DNA of 12,590 bases from Thioalkalivibrio sp. (GCA_003550945.1 PULL01000029.1:1-12590), one strand, 5' to 3'; shown: positions 1 to 7,100, counted from the stretch's first letter. Numbers and translations: made by a program. The notes: a model not told the origin generated them from the sequence alone.

Positions 1-10
1 CTCCCCGGGG

Positions 11-874
11 TCAAAGCCTCCGACCCGGGTCGGCGCGGGCGAGAGTGACCATGTGGTAACGGATCCAGTCTTTGCGAATCGCACGGGTCAACGCATGTCC
101 GCCCACCACGTTCGCCCAGAACGGTCGCTGCCCGAGTCCCAGAATGCGTGCCATCGGGCTGGCCGCCGCGACCAGCCAGTCCCTGGGTCTTCGGGTGCGG
201 ATCAGGTCCGAGAGATTCCGATCGTGAACACACGTGAATCCCTCGGTCTCGGCAACGGCGTCGAACGCGCTCCGGGTACAGAGCCCCGGCACGCGCCAGC
301 CTTCGCGGAAGCGGTCGATCGTGCGCTGCATCCCGCGCGCATGCGGCGCGACCGGGTGCGCAAGGAAGTCGTCGACGATCAGTACCACGCCCCCGGGCGC
401 CAGGTGCCCGCGGCACGTTGCGAAAAAGCGCTCCGGACGGGAGGCGTGCACGAAGGCTTCAATCGCGACGATCGCATCCGCGCGCAGGTCAAGTTGCAGT
501 TGCTCGAAGTCGCCGGCGGTGAAGTGGCATCGGCGCTGAAGCCCCTGCTCGCGCGCGAGTTCCTGCCCGATGGCCACCTGTTTCGTGCTGATGGTGACCC
601 CGTGCAGGCCTGCGTTGGGAAAGGCGCGCGCCAGGGAGAACATCGTGCCGCCAACACCGCAACCGAGATCCAGCAGCGTTCGCGGCGCTTCCGGTAGACC
701 GGCACGAATGCGCTCGGCCAGCAGGGTGTTCACGTATTCCGCCGCCTCGCGGCCATTGCGCACACCCGGGGCCCAGAGCCCGCGGTGGATCGCGTGGCCG
801 CCGCCGCTGCTGCCGATGCGCAGAAACAGCGCGGTGTTGCGGTCGTAATAGTGCTGGAGGTCGCGCGAAGCCAT
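11..874 (-). CDS. Class I SAM-dependent methyltransferase, substrate unknown
   Basis: This 287-residue protein has a class I Rossmann methyltransferase core. Motif I, LLDLGCGVGGT (about residues 67-77), is the glycine-rich SAM-binding loop. It is followed by GVTIS (92-96), an acidic GDF near 121-123, and the APGG turn with the VDDF strand (about 159-170). The N-terminal part (HYYDRNTALFLRIG, then a Gly/His-rich stretch) resembles small-molecule C-, N- or O-methyltransferases that act on lipids, quinones or isoprenoids, but no substrate-specific motif is recognisable. There is no signal peptide or membrane segment, so it is probably cytosolic. The ATG at 874 is the only start that keeps the full N-terminal region; no strong ribosome binding site precedes it. 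The gene is complete, with its TGA stop near the window edge. It is transcribed away from the hydrolase-glpK genes, so their shared upstream region of about 140 bases is a divergent promoter region. The fold is certain; the function is not. Confidence 0.85.
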   Translation of the reverse strand: MASRDLQHYYDRNTALFLRIGSSGGGHAIHRGLWAPGVRNGREAAEYVNTLLAERIRAGLPEAPRTLLDLGCGVGGTMFSLARAFPNAGLHGVTISTKQVAIGQELAREQGLQRRCHFTAGDFEQLQLDLRADAIVAIEAFVHASRPERFFATCRGHLAPGGVVLIVDDFLAHPVAPHARGMQRTIDRFREGWRVPGLCTRSAFDAVAETEGFTCVHDRNLSDLIRTRRPRDWLVAAASPMARILGLGQRPFWANVVGGHALTRAIRKDWIRYHMVTLARADPGRRL

Positions 875-1005
875 CGCGTCATTGTCCGGAATCGCGCGCG
901 CTTCGGATAGCCCGCACGCGTGGACCCGGTTGCGTCTCGCGGGCCGGTCCGGGGCGTGCTCGGGTTACCCTCCGGTTGGGTATGCACCCGCGGCCAATAC
1001 GGTCG

Positions 1006-1011
1006 TATGAT
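1006..1011 (+). promoter_or_regulatory. Candidate -10 element TATGAT for the hydrolase-glpK genes
   Basis: TATGAT matches the sigma-70 -10 consensus at five of six positions in an otherwise very GC-rich divergent intergenic region. No clear TTGACA-like -35 box lies 16-18 bases upstream. A transcript starting about 7 bases downstream would begin at or next to the ATG at 1018, so the mRNA could have almost no leader. Confidence is low because short AT-rich hexamers occur by chance. Confidence 0.35.
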
Positions 1012-1017
1012 GCCGGG

Positions 1018-1905
1018 ATGGAACAGGAGATCCACCGGCTTGGAAGAGGGCCCGTGCATTACCGGCGGTCGGGTGTCGGCAGCCGGGCGCTGGTGCTGCT
1101 GCATGGCCTTGCGAGCAACGGCACCCGCTGGAGTGAACTGGTCCGCACCAGTGGCCTGAATCAGCACTGGACGATTCTTGTGCCCGATCTGCGCGGATTC
1201 GGCCTGTCGGTGACCCGGGAACCCCTGCGTTCAGAGGACTGGCTGGCTGATCTCGCCGGGATGCTGGACCAGGAAGGGTTCGACGAATGCGTGATCGGCG
1301 GGCACTGCCTCGGGGCGAACCTGGCGGCACGGTTCGCACTGCGCTCGCCCGAGCGCGTCAAGGGCCTGATTCTCGTGGAGCCCGTGGTCCTCGAGGCGAT
1401 AACGGGCCCACTCGCCGGGCTTGCGCGTCTGCGCGTCCTGCTGGCCCCCCTTGGGCGGCTGGTGCTGGGGGTCAACGCGCTGGGTGTGCGGCGGCGGCGC
1501 CTGCCGCTGCTGGATCTCGAGGCACTCGATCGCCGAACCCGTCGGCGGATGGCGGGAGGCGGCGGGCTGGGTGTGCTGACCCGCCGCTACGGTTCACCGT
1601 TGCTCGATCTGCGCTACGTGCCGGTGTCCAGCTACGTGCAGGGTCTGGCAGAGACATTGCGTCCGATGCCGTCCTGGAGCGCGATCGAACAGCCCAGCCT
1701 GGTGCTGCTGTCATTCCGTAGCCGTTTCGGTGACCTGCGCCGACTGCGGCGCATTCTTGGGACGCTGCCGGACCACGTGATCATCGTGCTCGAGTCCGAG
1801 CACTGGATGCATGCCGAGCAGCCGACTCCCATGCGCGAGAACATTGAAACCTGGCTGGCGGGGCATGCGGCCGAAACACCGGCCGACCCGGAGCCGGCGC
1901 ACTGA
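1018..1905 (+). CDS. Alpha/beta hydrolase with Cys nucleophile
   Basis: This 295-residue alpha/beta-hydrolase-fold protein has the oxyanion strand LVLLHGLASNG (about 25-35) and the PDLRGFG motif (56-62). Its nucleophile elbow is G-G-H-C-L-G (94-99), with Cys97 (TGC codon at 1306-1308) where most relatives have Ser. The catalytic His is probably in SEHWMHAEQP near the C-terminus, and the acid may be the Asp of RFGDL before it. A Cys in this elbow is known in dienelactone hydrolases and PHA synthases. The substrate is unknown; an ester or thioester of a lipid is plausible. No signal peptide is seen. I chose ATG 1018 because the protein begins naturally there; an in-frame TTG at 976 would add a poorly supported 14 residues. 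No ribosome binding site is evident, in keeping with the -10-like element just upstream. It ends 13 bases before glpK, which suggests co-transcription. Confidence 0.85.
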   Translation: MEQEIHRLGRGPVHYRRSGVGSRALVLLHGLASNGTRWSELVRTSGLNQHWTILVPDLRGFGLSVTREPLRSEDWLADLAGMLDQEGFDECVIGGHCLGANLAARFALRSPERVKGLILVEPVVLEAITGPLAGLARLRVLLAPLGRLVLGVNALGVRRRRLPLLDLEALDRRTRRRMAGGGGLGVLTRRYGSPLLDLRYVPVSSYVQGLAETLRPMPSWSAIEQPSLVLLSFRSRFGDLRRLRRILGTLPDHVIIVLESEHWMHAEQPTPMRENIETWLAGHAAETPADPEPAH

Positions 1906-1918
1906 ACGGAGGACTGCC

Positions 1919-3430
1919 GTGACCGCGCGCTACATCCTGTCCATCGACGAGGGCACCACCGGGGTCACCGCACTGCTGTTCGACCACGAAGCCCGGATTC
2001 AGGCGCGGGCCTATTCGGAGTTCACCCAGCACTACCCGCGTGCGGGCTGGGTGGAACACGATGCGGAGGAGATCCTGATGGTGACCCTCCGGGTGATCGA
2101 GGAGGCTCTGCGCGAGGCCGGGATCCGGGCTGCAGACCTGGAGGCGATCGGAATCACCAACCAGCGCGAGACCACGGTGCTTTGGGACAGGAAGACCGGG
2201 AAACCGGTCGGCCGGGCGATTGTGTGGCAGGACCGGCGCACCGCCCCGGCCTGCGACGAACTCCGCGAACGGGGTCTCGAGGAGCGTTTCCAGGCACGCA
2301 CCGGTTTGCTGATCGACCCGTACTTCTCCGGCACCAAGATCCAGTGGCTGCTCGACCACGAGCCGGGGTTGCGCGAACGGGCGCGGCGTGGCGAGATCGC
2401 GTTCGGCACCATCGATTCCTGGCTGGTCTACCGGCTGAGTGGCCGGAAAGTGCACGTGACCGACTATTCCAACGCCTCGCGGACGCTGTTGTACAACATC
2501 CACGATCTCTGCTGGGATCAGGAATTGCTGGATCTGCTGGACATCCCGGCGGCGATGCTGCCCGAGGTGATGCCCTCGTCGTGGGTCTACGCGCAAACCG
2601 ACCCGGAGATCTTCCCCGGCACGAAGGGGATCCCCATTGCGGGCATCGCCGGCGATCAGCAGGCCGCGCTCTTTGGTCAGGCCTGCTACCGGCCGGGCAT
2701 GGCCAAGAACACCTACGGCACCGGTTCCTTCGTGCTGCTGCACACCGGCACCGAACCCGTCCCCAGCGAGCAGCGGCTGCTCACGACCATCGCCTGGCGC
2801 ATCGGCGAGGACCCGGTGGAGTATGCGCAGGAAGGCGCGATCTTTGTCACCGGGGCCGCGGTGCAGTGGTTGCGGGACGGTCTCGAGATCATCGAGTCCG
2901 CCTCAGAGAGCGCCGATCTGGCCGCCAGCGTGGTGCACAACGACGGAGTGTATTTCGTCCCGGCGCTGACCGGCCTCGGTGCGCCGCACTGGGATCCGTA
3001 CGCGCGCGGACTTCTGATCGGGGTGACCCGGGGAACCACGCGCGGACACGTTGCGCGCGCGGTGCTGGAGAGCATCGCCTACCAGACCCGCGACGTGCTC
3101 GAGGCGATGGCGCGCGAGTCCGGAATCCGCCTGAGCGAGTTGCGCTGCGACGGTGGAGCCGCACTGAACCCGATGCTGATGCAGTTCCAGGCGGACATCC
3201 TGGACAGCGCGGTGGTGGTGCCGGAAACGGTGGAAACGACCGCGCTCGGGGCCGCCTACCTGGCTGGGTTGGCGACGGGTTTCTGGAAGGATCGCGAAGA
3301 ACTGGCCGGGAAGTGGCGCCTGCGCAACCGCTACACACCGCAGATGGACGGGATGGAGCGGGAACGTCTGTACCGTCGCTGGCACCGCGCTGTGGCGTTG
3401 TCGAAGGGTTGGGCGCGCGACGCGGACTGA
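1919..3430 (+). CDS. glpK: Glycerol kinase
   Basis: GlpK phosphorylates glycerol with ATP to give sn-glycerol-3-phosphate in the cytosol. The protein has 503 residues (E. coli 502) and matches that enzyme along its whole length. It has the ATP-binding SIDEGTTG near the N-terminus, GITNQRET (78-85) and IVWQ (W103) for glycerol binding, DPYFSGTK (133-140), the catalytic Asp246 in AGDQQAALFGQ, NTYGTG (264-269), and DGGAALN and TALGAAYLAG in the C-terminal ATPase lobe. The start is GTG 1919, set by a GGAGG at 1908-1912 six bases upstream; upstream in-frame codons lie inside the hydrolase. Two control regions differ from E. coli. The fructose-1,6-bisphosphate loop (about 231-239) reads FPGTKGIPI, with Gly where the E. 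coli Arg sits. The C-terminal segment that binds IIA-Glc is also unlike it (TPQMDGMERE). It lies between a hydrolase and a glycerophosphodiesterase, both possible suppliers of its substrate or product. Confidence 0.97.
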   Translation: MTARYILSIDEGTTGVTALLFDHEARIQARAYSEFTQHYPRAGWVEHDAEEILMVTLRVIEEALREAGIRAADLEAIGITNQRETTVLWDRKTGKPVGRAIVWQDRRTAPACDELRERGLEERFQARTGLLIDPYFSGTKIQWLLDHEPGLRERARRGEIAFGTIDSWLVYRLSGRKVHVTDYSNASRTLLYNIHDLCWDQELLDLLDIPAAMLPEVMPSSWVYAQTDPEIFPGTKGIPIAGIAGDQQAALFGQACYRPGMAKNTYGTGSFVLLHTGTEPVPSEQRLLTTIAWRIGEDPVEYAQEGAIFVTGAAVQWLRDGLEIIESASESADLAASVVHNDGVYFVPALTGLGAPHWDPYARGLLIGVTRGTTRGHVARAVLESIAYQTRDVLEAMARESGIRLSELRCDGGAALNPMLMQFQADILDSAVVVPETVETTALGAAYLAGLATGFWKDREELAGKWRLRNRYTPQMDGMERERLYRRWHRAVALSKGWARDAD

Positions 3431-3458
3431 GCCGCGCCCATGGGACCAGAATCGGACC

Positions 3459-4229
3459 ATGCGGAAGCCTGATCTCATTGCCCACCGCGGATACGCGGCC
3501 CGGTATCCGGAAAATACGCTGCAGGCGCTGGAGGCGGCGGTTGCGGCCGGCGCGCGCTTCGTGGAGGTGGACGTGCAGCTCTCGGCCGACGGCGTTCCGG
3601 TGCTGTTCCACGACCGGAGTCTCAAACGGGTGTGCGGCGTTCGGGGCAAGGTACATCGGCGCGGCATCGCGGACCTCGCGGCACTGTCCGCGTTTGAACC
3701 GAGGCGTTTCGGCCAGCGTTTCGCTGGAACGCCGATGGCGACCCTCGCCCAGTTCCGGGGCTTCTTGCAGGCGAACCCGGGCGTGGTGGGCTTCGTCGAG
3801 GCCAAACCGGCCGCGGTGCGGCACTTCGGCCGGGAGCGCGTGCTGGATGCCATTGCGGCGGAACTGGAGCCGGTCAAGGGCCAATGCGTCCTGATCTCGT
3901 CCGTGCTGCTGTTGCTTCTGGACGCGGCTGACCGCTCGCGCGGCGCAGCGAAGCGGTTGGGCTGGCATGCCGTTGGCGCAGTGCTGAGCCGGTGGCGCCA
4001 GCGTCATGCGTGCTCGGCGCTTTGCCCGGAGTATCTGTTCTGCGCGATCGATGGCTTGCCCCGAACGGGCGAGATCCGCTTTCAGGAGGCCCGTGTCGCG
4101 GTCTACGAGGTTGGCAGTGCCGGGATCGCACTCGACCTGCATCGACGCGGTGTCGACATGATCGAGACCTTCGCGATCGGTGAACTGCGCCGGGAACTCG
4201 AGGAGCACGCCGGCCTGCCTCCTGGCTAG
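3459..4229 (+). CDS. ugpQ: Glycerophosphodiester phosphodiesterase (UgpQ-like)
   Basis: This enzyme hydrolyses glycerophosphodiesters, the deacylated phospholipids, to sn-glycerol-3-phosphate and an alcohol. The 256-residue protein is close in size to cytosolic UgpQ and has no signal peptide. The GDPD TIM-barrel signature is present: HRGYAARYPENT (9-20) with the catalytic His9 and Arg10, metal ligands Glu36 and Asp38 in VEVDVQ, HD at 51-52, and VEAKP (113-117), equivalent to the usual VEIK. The C-terminal barrel end GVDMIETF (231-238) replaces the common GVDGIITD, and the usual W-T-V-N strand reads VYEVG, so the C-terminal half is somewhat divergent. ATG 3459 places the His-Arg-Gly motif at the expected distance from the N-terminus; the ribosome binding site is weak. 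It lies 28 bases after glpK, and both enzymes yield glycerol-3-phosphate, which supports a shared operon for glycerol and glycerolipid recycling. Confidence 0.9.
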   Translation: MRKPDLIAHRGYAARYPENTLQALEAAVAAGARFVEVDVQLSADGVPVLFHDRSLKRVCGVRGKVHRRGIADLAALSAFEPRRFGQRFAGTPMATLAQFRGFLQANPGVVGFVEAKPAAVRHFGRERVLDAIAAELEPVKGQCVLISSVLLLLLDAADRSRGAAKRLGWHAVGAVLSRWRQRHACSALCPEYLFCAIDGLPRTGEIRFQEARVAVYEVGSAGIALDLHRRGVDMIETFAIGELRRELEEHAGLPPG

Positions 4230-4268
4230 AACCGGCATCCGGCCGCGTGCGAAGGCGCGAATCCCGAC

Positions 4269-4274
4269 TAAACT
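4269..4274 (+). promoter_or_regulatory. Candidate -10 element TAAACT upstream of the CBS-domain gene
   Basis: TAAACT lies 39 bases before the ATG at 4308, inside the 78-base gap after the phosphodiesterase gene. It matches the -10 consensus at four to five positions. No convincing -35 box is visible at the right spacing. Its place at the start of a new gene group makes a separate promoter plausible. Confidence 0.35.
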
Positions 4275-4307
4275 GAGTGGGTACGAGCAGGAATACCGGA
4301 GGTTCCG

Positions 4308-4736
4308 ATGAAAACCGCACTGGATGTACTGAACGAAAAGGGTACCCACGTCTACAGCATTGGGCCCGATGCCAGCGTTCTCGACGCGCTCCGTTTGATG
4401 GCGGAGCACGAGGTGGGTGCGTTGCCGGTGCTCGATGGCGATCGCCTGGTGGGGCTCGTCAGCGAGCGGGACTATGCCCGGAAGGTGATTCTTTTCGAGC
4501 GCAGTTCGCGTACGACGCCGGTTCGCGACATCATGATGAATCGGGTGACCTACGTGGAGCCGACGCGTTCGGTGGAGGAATGCATGGCGTTGATGACCGA
4601 CAAGCGCGTGCGTCACCTGCCAGTGCTGCGGGATGGGCGCATGATCGGCCTGGTTTCGATCGGGGATCTGGTCAAGGCGATCATCGACGAGCAGCAGTTC
4701 ATCATTTCCCAGCTGGAGCTGTATATCGCCAGCTGA
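4308..4736 (+). CDS. Tandem CBS-domain protein
   Basis: The 142-residue protein consists almost only of two CBS domains forming one Bateman module. The first is at about residues 10-66, with the repeat end LVGLVSERDYARKV. The second is at about 76-132, with RMIGLVSIGDLVKAI. CBS pairs bind adenine nucleotides such as AMP, ATP or SAM and usually regulate a partner enzyme or transporter. No partner domain is fused here, so it probably acts as a free cytosolic sensor. The short tail IISQLELYIAS is typical of stand-alone bacterial two-CBS proteins. A GGAGG at 4298-4302 precedes the ATG by five bases and fixes the start. A TAAACT box lies upstream, and a strong inverted repeat follows the stop. The family is certain; the ligand and target cannot be read from the sequence. 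Confidence 0.93.
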   Translation: MKTALDVLNEKGTHVYSIGPDASVLDALRLMAEHEVGALPVLDGDRLVGLVSERDYARKVILFERSSRTTPVRDIMMNRVTYVEPTRSVEECMALMTDKRVRHLPVLRDGRMIGLVSIGDLVKAIIDEQQFIISQLELYIAS

Positions 4737-4746
4737 TCCTCGTCAG

Positions 4747-4767
4747 GGTCCCGGGTTTCCCGGGACC
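4747..4767 (+). terminator. Perfect 9-bp GC-rich hairpin between the CBS gene and pcm
   Basis: GGTCCCGGG (4747-4755) and CCCGGGACC (4759-4767) are perfectly complementary around a TTT loop. The hairpin starts 10 bases after the CBS stop and ends 24 bases before the pcm ATG. No run of T follows, so it is not a classical intrinsic terminator. It could be a weak terminator or attenuator, an mRNA-stability element, or a protein-binding palindrome. Confidence 0.4.
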
Positions 4768-4791
4768 GTGGCAGGCCAGGACGGGGCAGCC

Positions 4792-5457
4792 ATGAGCGCA
4801 GAGCATGAGCGGAACATCGAGACGCTGATCCGGGCGGTGGTTCGGGATTTTCGGGAGACCGCGCGCACCACCGGGATCGCGGTTGCGGATCCCGAACTGA
4901 TCGACGCGCTGCGGCGCGTGCCCCGCGACAAGTTCGTGCCGGACTCGGGGTCGGGGCATGCCTGGGACAACCGCGCGTTGCCGATCGGACACGGCCAGAC
5001 GATCTCGCAGCCTTTCGTGGTCGCGCTGATGACCCAGCTGCTGGAACTGCAACCGGGTCACCGCGTACTCGAAATCGGGACGGGATCGGGCTACCAGGCG
5101 GCGATCCTCGCGGAGCTCGCAGAGGAGGTGTACAGCATCGAGGTGGTGCCGGAGCTGGCTGCCGCGGCGTCGGCGCGCCTGGACCGCCTCGGTTACCGTA
5201 ACGTTCAGGTTCGCACCGGCAATGGCCGTGACGGCTGGCCTGAGGCCGCGCCATTCGACGCGGTCATCGTGACCGCCGGCGCGGACAGCATTCCGAAGGC
5301 ACTGGTGGAGCAGCTCCGCACCGGCGGGCGCCTGGTCATTCCCGTCGATACGGGGTGGGGGCAGGATCTGCGCGTCTGCGTGAAGGAGGAGGACGGCAGC
5401 TTGCGGGAGCGTAGCGTGCTCCCGGTGATTTTCGTGCCGCTGGTTGGGGGAAGGTAG
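4792..5457 (+). CDS. pcm: Protein-L-isoaspartate O-methyltransferase
   Basis: Pcm uses SAM to methylate abnormal isoaspartyl residues in aged proteins, starting their conversion back to aspartate. The 221-residue protein carries the family signatures: VPRDKFVP (43-50), LPIGHGQTISQP (63-74), which forms the isoaspartyl-binding part, and the SAM-binding LEIGTGSGYQ (93-102). APFDAVIVTAG follows (about 153-163), then GGRLVIPV (178-185) and a C-terminal FVPLVGGR. It matches E. coli Pcm (208 residues) with a slightly longer N-terminus. I chose ATG 4792 because an AGGACGGGG purine tract at 4778-4786 lies just upstream; the in-frame GTG at 4768 abuts a hairpin and has no such site. It is preceded by one hairpin and followed by another, so its mRNA segment may be processed or separately controlled. 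In many gammaproteobacteria pcm lies near surE and rpoS; neither is seen here. Confidence 0.95.
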   Translation: MSAEHERNIETLIRAVVRDFRETARTTGIAVADPELIDALRRVPRDKFVPDSGSGHAWDNRALPIGHGQTISQPFVVALMTQLLELQPGHRVLEIGTGSGYQAAILAELAEEVYSIEVVPELAAAASARLDRLGYRNVQVRTGNGRDGWPEAAPFDAVIVTAGADSIPKALVEQLRTGGRLVIPVDTGWGQDLRVCVKEEDGSLRERSVLPVIFVPLVGGR

Positions 5458-5458
5458 C

Positions 5459-5490
5459 ACCGAGGCTTGCCAAGGCCGGGGTGCTTCGGT
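5459..5490 (+). terminator. Hairpin just after pcm
   Basis: ACCGAGGC (5459-5466) pairs with GCTTCGGT (5483-5490) over eight positions with one G-U pair, enclosing a 16-base GC-rich loop. It begins two bases after the pcm TAG. No T run follows, so efficient intrinsic termination is doubtful. It may be a weak terminator or a 3'-end stabiliser. Confidence 0.3.
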
Positions 5491-5530
5491 ACAAAGCAGG
5501 CTCGCTCGAAAGGCAGACGGATCGACGCAG

Positions 5531-6238
5531 ATGGCAGACCCGAACACACCCCCGGGGCAGGAGAGTTTCCTTTCGGGAAGCATCGGCCCGGAGAGCCGCG
5601 CGGCGGTGGAACAGCAGCTCGCCGAGCACCGCGCGCACCTCGCAGCCCTTCCGGACAACGTCGCACTGGTGCACCGTGCCCACGTGCTGCTGGATATCGG
5701 GGAGGCACTGATCGGGCTGGAGCGTCACGCCGAGGCCTGGGAGACCGTGCGGCCGTTGCTGGGGCCGCTGGTGGAAGAGGGGGCCTGGCAGGAGGCCGTG
5801 GAAGCCTGTGACCTGCTCTACCGGGCTGAGCAGAACGACTCGATCATCGCGCTGGGTCACGGCGTCTGGTTGGGCGTGACCTATCCGATCAAGGCGCAGA
5901 CGACGGTCGCGATGCTCGGCCACATCGTTGACGAAACGCCCGAACAGGCGGATGGCGCGGCGGTTGCCGCGATGGTGGCCCACTACATCGCGGGTCTGCG
6001 CACCGCGGGCCGCGAACGCGACAGCCTGACCTTCCTGACCACCCAGATCATTGCACGGGTCGCACGCCGACACCGCGGCATCGAGGACCAGGAGACCCTG
6101 GACACCTGGATCGAGATGTACGATCTGAACGATACCGATGTCCTGCTGCGGCGGTTGGCGATGATGCTCGACGCGATTGTTGGCGACCGATGGTGGTTCG
6201 ACCGCGACGAACTCCGCGCCCGACTCCCGGTCAACTGA
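5531..6238 (+). CDS. Unrecognised alpha-helical protein, possibly TPR-like
   Basis: I do not recognise this 235-residue protein. It is rich in Ala, Leu and Glu and appears almost wholly helical. The stretch from about 26 to 100 looks like helix-turn-helix repeats of TPR character (PDNVALVHRAHVLLDIGEAL, then HAEAWETVRPLLGPLVEEG and WQEAVEACDLLYRAEQ), suggesting a protein-protein interaction scaffold. A central segment, HGVWLGVTYPIKAQTTVAML (110-129), is less charged but is not a clear membrane span. The C-terminal part (about 150-235) is again helical and ends WWFDRDELRARLPVN. There are no Cys pairs, signal peptide or catalytic motif. I chose ATG 5531 because it follows a short Pro/Gly-rich lead typical of an N-terminus; in-frame codons upstream would overlap the hairpin after pcm. 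Codon use and GC content match its neighbours, so the gene is probably real and native. Confidence 0.75.
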   Translation: MADPNTPPGQESFLSGSIGPESRAAVEQQLAEHRAHLAALPDNVALVHRAHVLLDIGEALIGLERHAEAWETVRPLLGPLVEEGAWQEAVEACDLLYRAEQNDSIIALGHGVWLGVTYPIKAQTTVAMLGHIVDETPEQADGAAVAAMVAHYIAGLRTAGRERDSLTFLTTQIIARVARRHRGIEDQETLDTWIEMYDLNDTDVLLRRLAMMLDAIVGDRWWFDRDELRARLPVN

Positions 6239-6341
6239 ACACGCCTTACGCTACCGCTACCTGACGGGAATCCCGCTCCGGTCCCGTGCACACGCCGTTC
6301 GCTGTGCCCTGTGGGCGGCTTCCCTTCGAGGACGCAACGCC

Positions 6342-7025
6342 ATGATCGAGCAGCCTGAGCCGCGTCCGTCCCTGTTTCCGCCGGTGATCGGCTTTCTGCT
6401 GATTGCCAACGTCGCTGTGTTCCTGCTGCAGCTGGTGGCTTTCGAACCCCTGCTCGTGCGTTTTGCGCTGTGGCCGGTGGGCACTCCCGACGTGATCGAA
6501 CAGAACGGGGAGCTTGTCTGGGTGCCGTCATTCCAGCTCTGGCAGCTGGTCACCTACGGTTTTCTGCACGGCGGGCTTCTACACCTGTTTCTGAACCTGT
6601 TCGCGATGTGGATGCTCGGCGTGCAGCTGGAAAACGCCTGGGGTTCGCGGCTGTTCGCGATCTATTTTTTCGTCTGCGTGATCGGCGCCGGGCTGATCCA
6701 GCTGTTCGTTGCGTCGCACGGTGTGATGGGCGAGGGCATCTACCCCACCATTGGCGCGTCCGGTGGCGTGTTCGGAATCCTGCTGGCTTTCGGCATGATG
6801 TTCCCGAATCAGCGTCTGGTGTTCATCCTGCTGCCGGTGCCGATCCGGGCCAAGTACTTCGTGATCGGATATGGCGCATTCGAACTGTTCGCTGGGATCA
6901 CTGGGACGATCGCCGGGGTGGCGCACTTCGCGCACCTGGGTGGCATGGCCTTCGGGTTCCTGTTGATCCAGTACTGGCGGGGACGCCTGCCCATCAAGCC
7001 GCGCAGGAGAGTTTTCTGGTGGTGA
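6342..7025 (+). CDS. Rhomboid-family intramembrane serine protease
   Basis: Rhomboids cut substrate proteins inside the membrane using a Ser-His dyad. The 227-residue protein has about six hydrophobic segments, beginning near residues 15-34. The family motifs are all present: HGGLLHLFLN (76-85) in the second membrane segment with His81 and Asn85 lining the oxyanion site, LENAWGSRLF (96-105) resembling the loop-1 motif, GASGGVFG (138-145) with nucleophile Ser140, and HFAHLGGMAFG (195-205) with catalytic His198. The tail after the last helix is basic (IKPRRRVFWW) and probably cytoplasmic. All catalytic residues are intact, so an active protease is expected; its substrates are unknown. GAGGAC at 6328-6333 is the ribosome binding site for ATG 6342, and the longer reading frame upstream lacks one. 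The 103-base gap before it holds only small imperfect GGGA/TCCC inverted repeats. Confidence 0.93.
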   Translation: MIEQPEPRPSLFPPVIGFLLIANVAVFLLQLVAFEPLLVRFALWPVGTPDVIEQNGELVWVPSFQLWQLVTYGFLHGGLLHLFLNLFAMWMLGVQLENAWGSRLFAIYFFVCVIGAGLIQLFVASHGVMGEGIYPTIGASGGVFGILLAFGMMFPNQRLVFILLPVPIRAKYFVIGYGAFELFAGITGTIAGVAHFAHLGGMAFGFLLIQYWRGRLPIKPRRRVFWW

Positions 7026-7094
7026 CCTGTCCAGGACCGGTTCTCGCGCCGTGTTTGCCGTTGTAAATCCTGCCGGGTCCGGGGCGGAACCATC

Positions 7095-7100
7095 TACACT
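7095..7100 (+). promoter_or_regulatory. Candidate -10 element TACACT before the host-attachment gene
   Basis: TACACT lies in the 181-base gap after the rhomboid gene, about 106 bases before the ATG at 7207. It matches the -10 consensus at four positions. No good -35 box is seen. If used, the transcript would have a leader of about 100 bases, in which I see no recognisable RNA element. Confidence 0.25.

Noticed and set aside
53..697. Long plus-strand frame opposite the methyltransferase
   Set aside because: It lies antisense to a clear SAM methyltransferase, has an Arg/Pro-rich composition and no domain; it is a shadow of high GC.
1781..2743. 320-residue minus-strand frame opposite glpK
   Set aside because: It mirrors conserved glpK codons and has no start signal or family features.
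2182..3894. 570-residue frame overlapping glpK and the phosphodiesterase gene
   Set aside because: Its composition is Arg/Gly/Pro-rich without motifs, while glpK and the GDPD frame match known families fully.
2889..4616. 575-residue minus-strand frame across glpK, GDPD and CBS genes
   Set aside because: It is antisense to three well-supported genes and shows no recognisable domain.
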